IMG/VR virus record: IMGVR_UViG_3300023084_000018
Coordinates: 1 to 61,117 of that record
Origin: a virus
Direction: 5' to 3' (one strand)
DNA: 61,117 nt
This document shows, piece after piece, positions 46,614 through 55,213 of this stretch (position 1 is its first letter; every line of letters begins with the position of its first letter). The position numbers and the translations under genes were made by a program. Under the pieces are notes generated by a model. That model was not told the origin of the DNA. It was given only the letters and a program-made list of their open reading frames with translations, and searched no databases.

Positions 46614-47350
46614 AAATAGTAACATCAGGTTGTAGTTTTACACATGCACCAGACAGTTGGGCTAACTATCTCAAAGATCAATATAATTTAATTAATGTTG
46701 CTGAAGGTGGTGGTGGCAACGAAATGAACACTAGAAATATCATACGTGCTATATACGAACATGATCCAGATTATGCAATACTTCAAATTTCTGGAATAGA
46801 CAGATATGAATTAATCAGTGACGACCTTATAGATTTTGAATCAGATGCTGTTGTTAAAACAAAAAATTATACATGGTTAAAAAGCACTGGCGATATTGAA
46901 TGGGCTAAAAATATTGATCCAAGAGTTGCAAAACCCATTGAAAGTTACATGAAATATTGCTATAATGAAACACATCAAATAATTAGAACATTAAGCAGTA
47001 TTAAAAACTTTCAAACAGTGTGTCAGCAACAAAATATTAAATATAGAATCTTTTTCTGGATGAAAGAGCTTGGTAATAGAAGAAAACAAATAATTAATAA
47101 TGATACTGAACTTACTTTTTGGTATAACAGTATTGATTGGTCACAGTTTTGGTTTCATGATCAAAACAAAGGCTTATCCGAATGGGGTATTGATTATGGA
47201 TTTACTGGAGCAATACACGAGGATCATATTAATACCCCACCACAGGGTTGGGCTATGATAGAAGGAAAGAAAACAATGGTAGGTCATCCGTCAACAGAAT
47301 GCCATCGGGCCTTTGCCGAACAAGTGGTCAAACAATGGTTAGTACAATAA
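46610..47350 (+). CDS. SGNH-hydrolase-like protein 3
   Basis: 246 residues, ATGA overlap upstream. TSGCSFTHA (residues 5-13) is block I with Ser9; NVAEGGGGNEMNTRN (about 32-46) is the Gly/Asn block; GHPSTECHRAFAEQVV near the end gives the His. Sequence closest to SGNH protein 1 (both Cys-Ser, both ending AEQVV). Confidence 0.68.
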   Translation: MKIVTSGCSFTHAPDSWANYLKDQYNLINVAEGGGGNEMNTRNIIRAIYEHDPDYAILQISGIDRYELISDDLIDFESDAVVKTKNYTWLKSTGDIEWAKNIDPRVAKPIESYMKYCYNETHQIIRTLSSIKNFQTVCQQQNIKYRIFFWMKELGNRRKQIINNDTELTFWYNSIDWSQFWFHDQNKGLSEWGIDYGFTGAIHEDHINTPPQGWAMIEGKKTMVGHPSTECHRAFAEQVVKQWLVQ

Positions 47351-48684
47351 TGCATATTAATTTACTTTATCAAACACATGACGAGCAAAAAGGTTATCTA
47401 CCTAATTGTATTCCTTTTTGGAAAAGAACCCCAGAACATTTTAAAAATTATGGCAACGTCAAATACGAATATCTTGAAGAACTATTAGAACACGGTAATG
47501 TAACAATTAACAAATGCAATTTAGATCATGCACAAAAAAGCACTGAAACATTCTGGTTTCATATACAACCTGAATGGATTGACTTGAGTTTCTTTTATGA
47601 AAATGTTTTTCATTACATAGATGAAGATTATATGAGAGCAATACGTATGGAGCCAAATGTCAAAATATTGTTATGGTTTCCAAGTGAAGGATTTCATTTG
47701 AGTATGCCTAGATTTATTGACGATATTCTTTACACTCTAAATGATAAAGGTATACCAGAAGAAAAAGTTTACATGGTTTTTGGAGATCTAAGAATACAAG
47801 AAAATTTTAAATATTATTGCAAAAAGAAAAAAATAGATTCTAAACTAAAAACATTTGGCATGAACATATTTGAATTGAACTATTGGGTTGAAACTAACAG
47901 AATGTATTTCAGTAAAAACAGAATGAAAGAAATTAATCCCAACAATGAAATAGTGCATCCATCAGAAGTTAACTTTGAAGAACATAGATCAAAACGTATT
48001 GTTTGTAGAAATGCTAATCCTAGACCACACAGAATATTTGTTGTCAGCCAACTTTATAAAAAAGGATATGATAAACAAGGTTACATCAGTTTTTTAAATA
48101 GATACTTCACACCTGGTGTTCCAACAAATATAACAGATTTTACCAAAGACGAAAATGTACTTGCTACTGCTGAGCAAGACATGAAAGAGTTTTTAGCACA
48201 AACACCAATTGTGCTTGATGAAACAGCAGAAACTATAGGCACAGATTTAAATCAAAGACGTATGCAAAAACAACATTACCTTGACAGTTATTGCAGTATA
48301 ATTAATGAAACTGTTTGTGATAGTTTTCCAGGAGATCCATTGTTTATAACTGAGAAAGTTTATCAACCAATCCTACAACTGCACCCGTTTATTGTGTTTG
48401 GGTCTAAAGGAACTATGGAATATTTGCAAGACACTGGCTACAAAACATTTAATGGTTTTTGTTTGGTAGATGAAAAATATGATTGGGCTTCAAACTCTGC
48501 AGACAGAATGGATCAAGCCATGGAATGTGTACGAAAACTGTTTGCTTTTGATATAGAAACATTACATAAAGAATACATTAAAATATTTGATAATTTAGTA
48601 TATAACCAAGAACACTTTTTAAAATTAGAAAAAGATAGATATTTTGACAAATTAATGTTATGGTTAAATACAAGTAAGGATTAA
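47350..48684 (+). CDS. GT10/exostosin-like T-E-K-motif protein 4
   Basis: Start set at the ATG at 47350, in a TAATG overlap (444 residues). Core: YCSIINETVCD, PLFITEKVYQPILQLHPFIVFG (about 334-355), TMEYLQDTGYKTFNG. The N-terminal half (LLYQTHDEQKGYLPN, HIQPEWIDLSFFYENVF) is its own. Larger than its relatives, possibly with a second lobe as in GT-B folds. Confidence 0.6.
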   Translation: MHINLLYQTHDEQKGYLPNCIPFWKRTPEHFKNYGNVKYEYLEELLEHGNVTINKCNLDHAQKSTETFWFHIQPEWIDLSFFYENVFHYIDEDYMRAIRMEPNVKILLWFPSEGFHLSMPRFIDDILYTLNDKGIPEEKVYMVFGDLRIQENFKYYCKKKKIDSKLKTFGMNIFELNYWVETNRMYFSKNRMKEINPNNEIVHPSEVNFEEHRSKRIVCRNANPRPHRIFVVSQLYKKGYDKQGYISFLNRYFTPGVPTNITDFTKDENVLATAEQDMKEFLAQTPIVLDETAETIGTDLNQRRMQKQHYLDSYCSIINETVCDSFPGDPLFITEKVYQPILQLHPFIVFGSKGTMEYLQDTGYKTFNGFCLVDEKYDWASNSADRMDQAMECVRKLFAFDIETLHKEYIKIFDNLVYNQEHFLKLEKDRYFDKLMLWLNTSKD

Positions 48685-48688
48685 TACT

Positions 48689-49720
48689 ATGAAAGAATTA
48701 AAAACATTTGATTTAAACTCTTTTGATCACAACAACTCAACTATTGACGGTCATGTTAGATCAGCGGGTAAATGGTTAAAAGAAAATCAAAAATTCAAAG
48801 ATCAATACAATGTTGTTTTGTTGTACACTTACGAAGGTGAAGTGCATTTTAATCAGAAAGATTATTTTTTAACTGCACTTAATGAAGAACTTAACACAGA
48901 ATGGTCCAAAGACAGTATTTTTCTAGTCATGGCAGATGCAAATTTAAAAGATAATATTGATCGTTGGTTTGCTGGTACAAGTCGTAGGAGTTCCCCGTTA
49001 ACACCTATTGCATGGCCTTTAGGATTGTTAAAAAGAACACAACAATATTATTCTAATAAATCTATTAAACAACCAAAAGCACACTCAACTATTACTAAAA
49101 AATTTATTTGCATGAACGCCGCGGCAAAACAACATAGAGCAAAAATGGTAGACTTTTTAATTGGCACAGGGCAACAAGGGAGCATTAGCTGGTTAAATCG
49201 TTATGGTAAATTAAATCACAAACAATATGAATATCAGAACTGGGACGGCAGTGAAATAAAAATGGACTATGATGCAAGTTCAATTGACCAAGGACACAAC
49301 CAAGATGTACTTCCTCCAACTTATTATTATTCAGGTTTTGAAATTGTAAATGAAAGTATCATCAGTGATACAAGTTTATTTGTAACTGAAAAAACATGGA
49401 AACCTTTAATGTATGAAAGAGTTTTTGTACCACATGGATCAAAAGGCACAGTTACTTTTTTGAAAGAGTTAGGTTTTGATTTGTTTGAAGAAGAACTAAA
49501 CATCAATTATGATTGGGATAATTTACCTTACACAGAAAGATGGCCAGCACTAACTGATACTATAAACAAACTACTTGAAATATCAGTTGATGAATGGAAC
49601 ACGTTTTATCAGAGAGATGACATAAAGAAAAAACTTAATAAAAATAGTACACTTGCTAGAACGTTAAACATACCAGGATGGATGAACCAAATTATTGCTC
49701 ACAATGAAAAAAATAGATAA
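48689..49720 (+). CDS. GT10/exostosin-like T-E-K-motif protein 5
   Basis: 343 residues. Core: FEIVNESIISD, LFVTEKTWKPLMYERVFVPHG (about 231-251), FLKELGFDLFEEEL, NINYDW. FICMNAAAKQHRAKMVDFL (about 139-157) resembles the ISLNGAIKPKRIEFI of T-E-K protein 2, so those two are closer kin. Ends inside the next radical SAM gene. Confidence 0.6.
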   Translation: MKELKTFDLNSFDHNNSTIDGHVRSAGKWLKENQKFKDQYNVVLLYTYEGEVHFNQKDYFLTALNEELNTEWSKDSIFLVMADANLKDNIDRWFAGTSRRSSPLTPIAWPLGLLKRTQQYYSNKSIKQPKAHSTITKKFICMNAAAKQHRAKMVDFLIGTGQQGSISWLNRYGKLNHKQYEYQNWDGSEIKMDYDASSIDQGHNQDVLPPTYYYSGFEIVNESIISDTSLFVTEKTWKPLMYERVFVPHGSKGTVTFLKELGFDLFEEELNINYDWDNLPYTERWPALTDTINKLLEISVDEWNTFYQRDDIKKKLNKNSTLARTLNIPGWMNQIIAHNEKNR

Positions 49721-50933
49721 AGACAAATTAATAAATTCCAAAACATTTTGCATGATACCATGGACGCATTTGCACACATGGCCAGATGGTAGAATATTGA
49801 CTTGCTGTATGAGTCCTAGCAACATGCCTATGGGCAATTTAAAAGACATGACACTAGAACAAGCATGGAACAGTGATCATCAAAAGCAATTGCGTAAAGA
49901 TCTACTAGCAGGAAAAACTAGTAAAGTGTGTACTAGATGTATGGAAATGGAAAGAAACAATATATCTACTACTAGACAATGGTCTAACAAACATTTAGCA
50001 AATCACTGGGACGTGGTTGAATCAACTAAAGAAGATGGCACAGTTGACAAAGTTAATTTGCCTTATATTGATTTTAGATTCAGTAATTTATGCAACTTTA
50101 AATGCAGGACTTGTGGTCCTGATCTAAGTTCTAGTTGGTATGAAGATCATTCTAAAATTTGGAGTAAACCAGATCAACCTAAAATTATAAGACCGTACAA
50201 AGACGAAAAGACTTTTTGGGAAAAAGTTGAACCATATATGGACGGCTTAGAAGAAATATATTTTGCAGGTGGTGAACCACTTATTATGGACGAGCATTAC
50301 AGAATACTAAAACGTCTTGTGGAAAAGAAAATGTTTCATGTCAAACTAAAGTACAATACAAACTTCAGTCAAATGACTTACAAAGATATTGATGTGATGC
50401 GTGAGTGGGACAAATTTGAATTTGTTGAAATAGGTGCTAGTTTAGATGCCAGTCATGAACGTGGAGAATATTTACGTAAAGGACAAAGTTGGGAACAAGT
50501 TGAAGCAAACAGAAAACGAATGTTTGAAATATGTCCTAGAGCTTATTTCTTTTTAGCCACTTGTTTGGATGTGTTTAATAGTTTTCATGTGCCAGACTTT
50601 CATATTGATTGGTACAAACGTGGCTGGATCAAAAACGAAGGCAGTTTGATTAACCCATTACTAACACCAGGATATTTAAGAATACAGATGTTGCCTGCAC
50701 ACATGAAAGACCAGCTCAGAGAAAAATATCGTCAAGCACAAGAGTGGATGGACACAAATACCAAAGACAAAAGTAAAAGATACGATGCATTGATTCAATT
50801 TTTAGATGAAGCAGACTACTCACACAAGATCAAAGAGTGGTTTGAGACTACTGAAAAGTTGGATAAACTGAGAAACGAAAATTGGCGTGACGTATTTCCA
50901 GAATTGCAAGATTTACAAAATTACGTCAAATAG
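49704..50933 (+). CDS. Radical SAM protein 3 with N-terminal twitch domain
   Basis: 409 residues from the ATG at 49704, overlapping the previous gene by 17 nt. Textbook N-twitch start: TFCMIPWTHLHTWPDG (14-29), LTCCMS (C34, C35), GNLKDMTLEQAWNS (44-57), CTRCMEME (C76, C79). Radical SAM triad C130, C134, C137 (CNFKCRTC), and FAGGEPLI near 185-192. It differs from proteins 1 and 2, which have CHHP instead of the CC pair. Last plus-strand gene before the inverted segment. Confidence 0.9.
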   Translation: MKKIDKDKLINSKTFCMIPWTHLHTWPDGRILTCCMSPSNMPMGNLKDMTLEQAWNSDHQKQLRKDLLAGKTSKVCTRCMEMERNNISTTRQWSNKHLANHWDVVESTKEDGTVDKVNLPYIDFRFSNLCNFKCRTCGPDLSSSWYEDHSKIWSKPDQPKIIRPYKDEKTFWEKVEPYMDGLEEIYFAGGEPLIMDEHYRILKRLVEKKMFHVKLKYNTNFSQMTYKDIDVMREWDKFEFVEIGASLDASHERGEYLRKGQSWEQVEANRKRMFEICPRAYFFLATCLDVFNSFHVPDFHIDWYKRGWIKNEGSLINPLLTPGYLRIQMLPAHMKDQLREKYRQAQEWMDTNTKDKSKRYDALIQFLDEADYSHKIKEWFETTEKLDKLRNENWRDVFPELQDLQNYVK

Positions 50934-50946
50934 TTCAAAAAAAGAT

Positions 50947-51003
50947 TCATTTTAAGGGTCGTACAGTGGGGTCAAAGCCACCACCTGGGGTGTTAGTACC
51001 CAT
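50947..51003 (-). CDS. Possible 18-residue Gly/Pro peptide
   Basis: ATG at 51003, stop TGA at 50947: MGTNTPGGGFDPTVRPLK. It is 17 nt past the stop of the minus-strand gene upstream, in the same direction. The reading frame is about half GC, well above its surroundings. No ribosome site beyond an AT-rich stretch. It sits between radical SAM genes, so a modified-peptide precursor is conceivable, but length and lack of a leader argue for caution. The same DNA could instead be an RNA element. Confidence 0.35.
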   Translation of the reverse strand: MGTNTPGGGFDPTVRPLK

Positions 51004-51020
51004 AAAAAATAACGATTATT

Positions 51021-51707
51021 TTAAATTTTTAATTTATATGTTATTGCTAAATGACCATGTCTTTCACTGTTAATTTTATGTACTAGTATATCATTAACTG
51101 TAATTGAATCACTGTTAGATAAACACCAATCAAGATTTATGAACTTGTTGCTTTTTGTTTTAAATGTAATTTCTGATTCAAGATAATTTTTTATAAAACC
51201 ATACTGCTTAGATATTTTTTTATATTCCCCAGAGCTAGAAAGATGTATATCACCAACTAACAGACATGTTGATGACTGAGATTGACAATATTCAAAAACT
51301 GTTCTAACATCTGTTTCTGCGTCTACTGATGTTATGTTATCTTCAGGAAAACACGGTAATACTGAACATAATAGAATGTCATTAAGTTTAACGTAGAGTG
51401 CTTTACATCCTTGATATTCATTTTCTGAATTCATTACTTTAGAATAACTAGGGAGAGTTTGTACATGCGACCATTCGCTTAATTCTTCTGGACCGGCTAT
51501 AACTAAATTCAGTGTTTTTCCATTTGATCTTTCGCGTGAATGATTTGTGTAATATACTTTTGAAAATTGTTCTTTTAAAGATGCTATTTTATATTCTGGA
51601 ACACGCTGTAATAATGCAATATCGCAATTACTAATATGTTGATTAAAATAATCTTCACCAAAATGAAATTGATCTGCGTTATGCTGTGTGACTCTATATT
51701 GTTTCAT
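51021..51707 (-). CDS. Endonuclease/exonuclease/phosphatase-fold protein, degenerate
   Basis: 228 residues. Segment order matches the EEP fold: IALLQRVPEYK (about 31-41, normally L-Q-E), LLVGDIHLSSSGEY (about 149-162, normally G-D-F-N), INLDWCLSNSD (about 190-200) and RHGHLAITY near the end (normally S-D-H). Several catalytic positions differ, so it may bind rather than cut its substrate, or act on an unusual phosphodiester. Overlaps the SGNH gene upstream by 14 nt. Confidence 0.5.
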   Translation of the reverse strand: MKQYRVTQHNADQFHFGEDYFNQHISNCDIALLQRVPEYKIASLKEQFSKVYYTNHSRERSNGKTLNLVIAGPEELSEWSHVQTLPSYSKVMNSENEYQGCKALYVKLNDILLCSVLPCFPEDNITSVDAETDVRTVFEYCQSQSSTCLLVGDIHLSSSGEYKKISKQYGFIKNYLESEITFKTKSNKFINLDWCLSNSDSITVNDILVHKINSERHGHLAITYKLKI

Positions 51708-52533
51708 TTTTAAAATACTTGTTAATTAACAAGTTGGCTAATTTAGTATTACCTTTTTTGTCAAAATGATATCCGTTATCAACAACAAGTTTGTCAAAGT
51801 CTTTTAGTTGACGTTGCACGATCACTTGATTGGTAGGAACATCTGTTACAAAACTGTTGTCAAGCCAAAACATATGAATAACTTTTGCACCTATATGTTT
51901 TACATACATGTCGCAGTACTCAACAGTTTCTTGATACTTTTCAAAAGTCAACGGATGTAATCTTTCATGTTCATACCAGTACTTGACTCTTTCAATTATG
52001 TTACCTTTTAGTAATCCGCTTTTTCTTTGAATTTCATTAAACATATGATCAGTAAGCTCTGGTTGTGTTCCGTTTATGATTGCTTCTGCCATGCCTTGAG
52101 TGAGATGATAGTAACACTGTGAGTTGTCCCACAATTGAATATAGTTGTCATACACATCATGATCTCGTGTGATCACACTGTATTTCTTTTTGTCAGAACA
52201 CCATAACAACATGCCTCTGTCTGGAGTGGTGTGTTGTATCACATAAACATTTGGATTGTATTTTTTATGAATGTATTTTATTGTTTGTGGATAGTTAACC
52301 CAACTGGCTCCACTTCTACCAGCATTGATCACTTGTACTTTTTCTTTGAATTTTGGTATGTCAACATCTAGTTCGGTTATTCTTTTGTACAAACTGTATG
52401 TTTGTTTAATATCATCTGTTAAAAGTTCTTTACTTTTGTTCAACTTCTCGTGTAAAATATAAGGATAAGTATGTGTATAAGGTATGTTGTGCCCTTGGGT
52501 CCAACTGCAACCTATAAATGAGATAGTAAACAT
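51694..52533 (-). CDS. SGNH-hydrolase-like protein 4
   Basis: 279 residues from the ATG at 52533 (MFTISFIGCSWTQ). Block I is GCSWTQG (8-14), a middle block VINAGRSGASW, and the C-terminal NGYHFDKKGNTKLANLLI is a good D/H block. The longer upstream frame would run into the opposite radical SAM gene and lacks a start signal. Its start codon shares CATG with the start of that gene. More like a general SGNH lipase/esterase than copies 1-3. Confidence 0.7.
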   Translation of the reverse strand: MFTISFIGCSWTQGHNIPYTHTYPYILHEKLNKSKELLTDDIKQTYSLYKRITELDVDIPKFKEKVQVINAGRSGASWVNYPQTIKYIHKKYNPNVYVIQHTTPDRGMLLWCSDKKKYSVITRDHDVYDNYIQLWDNSQCYYHLTQGMAEAIINGTQPELTDHMFNEIQRKSGLLKGNIIERVKYWYEHERLHPLTFEKYQETVEYCDMYVKHIGAKVIHMFWLDNSFVTDVPTNQVIVQRQLKDFDKLVVDNGYHFDKKGNTKLANLLINKYFKNETI

Positions 52534-53710
52534 GAACAATAAATTTCCTAATAATTTTTGTATTCTACCATGGACTGCTCTAGAGGTACAACCCAATGGA
52601 ACTGTTAAACCATGTTGTATGTACAAAGATACACTAAAAAAGACAAATGGTCAAGAGTATTTAATACAAAAAGACACCATGGCTGATATATGGAAAAGTG
52701 ATGAATTACAAGATATTAGAACTAGATTTTTATCAGGTACACAGCCAAGAGGATGCCACAGATGTTGGATGGAAGAGTTGTCTGGTAAAGAATCTAAAAG
52801 AGTTAGAGACAACAAAAAATACAAGCAACACATCAACGACGATGTAATTTTTAACCAAGACAATCAACCAAAGTATCTTGATTTAAAATTAGGAAATATT
52901 TGTAATCTCAAATGCAGAATTTGTTCTCCACAGTACAGTTCAAGATGGATCAGTGAAAAGAAAAAATATGATCTAATAGATGGTATTCATCAAGAGTATG
53001 AAAGATTGGATTGGCCAGAAAAGTCTAAATTGTTTTGGGATAATATTGAATCAATACTGCCACACATTGAACATTTAGATTTCACAGGTGGTGAACCATT
53101 TATGATTAAAGAACATTTTGATTTGTTAGAAAGAATAAAAGAAAAAAAACTAGCTCATAGAATTTCAATACACTACAACACAAACGGTACACAGTTACCA
53201 ATGAATGCTTTAAAAAATATATGGCCTCATTTTAAATCAGTTGATATTCATTTTAGTATTGACGGACTTAAAAAGCATTTTGAATATCAAAGACATCCTG
53301 CCAAATGGGACGCAGTTACTGAAAATTTATATATTTTCAAAGAACACGAATCAAAGCAATTGACATTAAGTATCTGTCATACAGTTAATGTGTTTAATGT
53401 TTTATACTTGCCTGAGTTTTTAAAATGGGCTGATGAAATAAAATACAGTGTTTACTTAAACAGTTTACACGAACCAATGCATTACAATATAACATGTTTA
53501 CCATACACACAAAAAATTGAAATCAAAAACAAATTGGAAAAATCAGATATTGATTTTTCACAAGTGATTAATTTTATGATGCAACCAGCAAAGCCAAAAC
53601 ATTATAATAGATTGTTGAAAGAAATCAAAAGAACAGACATTGTGCGTCATGAAAAATTTGAATCAGTGTTTCCAGAAATGCAAAAACTATTTGAGGAGGT
53701 ATTGATATAA
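52532..53710 (+). CDS. Radical SAM protein 4 with N-terminal twitch domain
   Basis: 392 residues from the ATG at 52532 (MNNKFPNNFCILPW), overlapping the opposite start codon. N-twitch cysteines C10, C28, C29, C75, C78 (PNGTVKPCCMY, CHRCWMEE); radical SAM triad C124, C128, C131 (CNLKCRIC); FTGGEPFM near 184-191. Closest in style to protein 3. A TATAAATG sequence 12 nt upstream could be a late-type box inside the divergent gene. Followed by the nitroreductase. Confidence 0.9.
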   Translation: MNNKFPNNFCILPWTALEVQPNGTVKPCCMYKDTLKKTNGQEYLIQKDTMADIWKSDELQDIRTRFLSGTQPRGCHRCWMEELSGKESKRVRDNKKYKQHINDDVIFNQDNQPKYLDLKLGNICNLKCRICSPQYSSRWISEKKKYDLIDGIHQEYERLDWPEKSKLFWDNIESILPHIEHLDFTGGEPFMIKEHFDLLERIKEKKLAHRISIHYNTNGTQLPMNALKNIWPHFKSVDIHFSIDGLKKHFEYQRHPAKWDAVTENLYIFKEHESKQLTLSICHTVNVFNVLYLPEFLKWADEIKYSVYLNSLHEPMHYNITCLPYTQKIEIKNKLEKSDIDFSQVINFMMQPAKPKHYNRLLKEIKRTDIVRHEKFESVFPEMQKLFEEVLI

Positions 53711-53737
53711 AACTAAATATATCAAAAGGAGAAAGTT

Positions 53738-54448
53738 ATGGAATGGAAAGATGTAATAGAAAAAAGACACACTACTTTTGCCTGGTCTGATGAAGTGCCA
53801 GACAAAGAACTTATTGTAGATGCACTGCAAGAAGTATATGCTCATATACCAAGTAAAAATCTAATATTTCCATATCAAGTAAGATTATTACGTAACGATG
53901 ATCCTGCAATACGTAAAGAAATTATAACTATTTGTCAGCGAAATATGGAGTTTGATTATGAAAAAGACCCTGGCAATCCACAAGTACTTGCTCCATGGTT
54001 GTTGGGCTTCAATGCAAGATGGGTTTGTGATTTAGAAACACGCTATGAAAAATCCAGTATAAGAGGAAAGTATGACGGACTTGGCAAGGGTGAAAAGCGT
54101 ACTAATGATTCTAGAAATGGTGACCAAGCACAGACTGAAAATATTGAAATAGGAATTTTTAGTGCTTACATTATGTTGGCTTTAGCTAATCGAGGAATAC
54201 AGTCAGGTATGTGTCAGAACATCTGTAACAACTATAAAAGAGCAGAAGAAATTTTTAAAATTGCAGATGATGAAAAGGCTTTAGACTTTAGATTTTTAAT
54301 GGGTGTGGGTTATGGCAAAGATAGATCAGTGAGACACAATTTTTATGATCTTAGAATTAACAAAGATAAACCAATTCCTTTTGCACCAGTTGATGTAGAA
54401 ATAGCATATCCAAGACCAAAATTTGAAGATATTATAAAAGTAGATTAA
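53738..54448 (+). CDS. Nitroreductase-family flavoprotein
   Basis: 236 residues after a strong AAGGAG site. IEKRHTTFAWSDEVPDKELI (8-27) is the family N-terminus that binds FMN phosphate through Arg. Residues about 140-165 (NIEIGIFSAYIMLALANRG) match the central dimer helix, and VGYGKD precedes the C-terminus. Such enzymes reduce nitro groups, quinones or flavins, or oxidise peptides. With radical SAM and oxygenase neighbours a tailoring role is possible; a redox housekeeping role is equally possible. Confidence 0.78.
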   Translation: MEWKDVIEKRHTTFAWSDEVPDKELIVDALQEVYAHIPSKNLIFPYQVRLLRNDDPAIRKEIITICQRNMEFDYEKDPGNPQVLAPWLLGFNARWVCDLETRYEKSSIRGKYDGLGKGEKRTNDSRNGDQAQTENIEIGIFSAYIMLALANRGIQSGMCQNICNNYKRAEEIFKIADDEKALDFRFLMGVGYGKDRSVRHNFYDLRINKDKPIPFAPVDVEIAYPRPKFEDIIKVD

Positions 54449-54463
54449 GGAAATAATAACAAC

Positions 54464-55213
54464 ATGGATCTCAAAAAAACAGACAAGGATGGTAATCCTT
54501 TAAACTTGACACCAAAGGCCAGTCGTTCACAAGCAGACTATTACAGTCATTGGAAAAGTGACCCACAGAGTTTAGAACCAACTGAAGAAGATATCAAATG
54601 TGAATTACAGTTACAAGCTCTAGGAGATTTTGAACAATTAGAAATTCCATATGATCATAATTTGTTTCACGAGCAAATTAAAGAACAAAAGTTTGTTCCG
54701 TATCTTAGACGTGAAGGTATAAGCAACGACAGAGAAGGTTTGTTGCTAGTTGGGTTAGAAGGCGACAAGCCAACAGACAGTTTAAGCAGGCCTGAAGCAA
54801 TTAAACGAGCAGGTCGTATGTTATATGAAAGTGATTTCAAATATCCTACTCAAGCCTATCATGAATTAACCAGCATACGTCCTCTTTTGGATTATTGGGG
54901 TACTTTAGGACGTACAATGATTATTAGAGCCAACGCAGGTGGATGGTTTCCTCCACATAGAGATAGTCCTTATCTTGCAAGAGATTGTTTTAGAGTAATT
55001 ACATTTTTAGGAAATGCATCTGGTATGGACAGTTATGAATGGTGGTTAAATGATGTTAGACAAACAGTCATTGCAAATAGAACATATTTTGTAGATACTA
55101 GAAAAGTTCACAGAACACACAGCTGGTCCGACAACAGTTTACATCTCATATTAAACGTACCTAAGACTTGGGAAAACGTTATGAAGTTAATGAGCTGTTG
55201 CAAATATTATTAA
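54464..55213 (+). CDS. Fe(II)/2-oxoglutarate oxygenase-like protein 1 (AspH/cupin type)
   Basis: 249 residues. NAGGWFPPHRDSPYLARDCFRVITFL, split around H165 and D167, gives the metal H-x-D. A distal His comes in DTRKVHRTHSWSDNS (H216 or H219), followed by LHLILNVP. This matches aspartyl/asparaginyl-hydroxylase-like oxygenases, which hydroxylate peptide side chains or small molecules. N-terminal 100 residues are family-specific and unknown. Stop overlaps the next start (TAATG). Confidence 0.65.
   Translation: MDLKKTDKDGNPLNLTPKASRSQADYYSHWKSDPQSLEPTEEDIKCELQLQALGDFEQLEIPYDHNLFHEQIKEQKFVPYLRREGISNDREGLLLVGLEGDKPTDSLSRPEAIKRAGRMLYESDFKYPTQAYHELTSIRPLLDYWGTLGRTMIIRANAGGWFPPHRDSPYLARDCFRVITFLGNASGMDSYEWWLNDVRQTVIANRTYFVDTRKVHRTHSWSDNSLHLILNVPKTWENVMKLMSCCKYY

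Noticed and set aside
50962-50972. TACAGTGGGGT shared with 59689-59699
   Set aside because: Eleven-base match between two GC-richer patches; no longer similarity or shared structure, so it may be chance.
52534-52626. 31-residue N-terminal extension of SGNH protein 4
   Set aside because: It overlaps the start of the opposite radical SAM gene, whose twitch motif is clearly coding; MFTISFIGCSW is the expected SGNH start.
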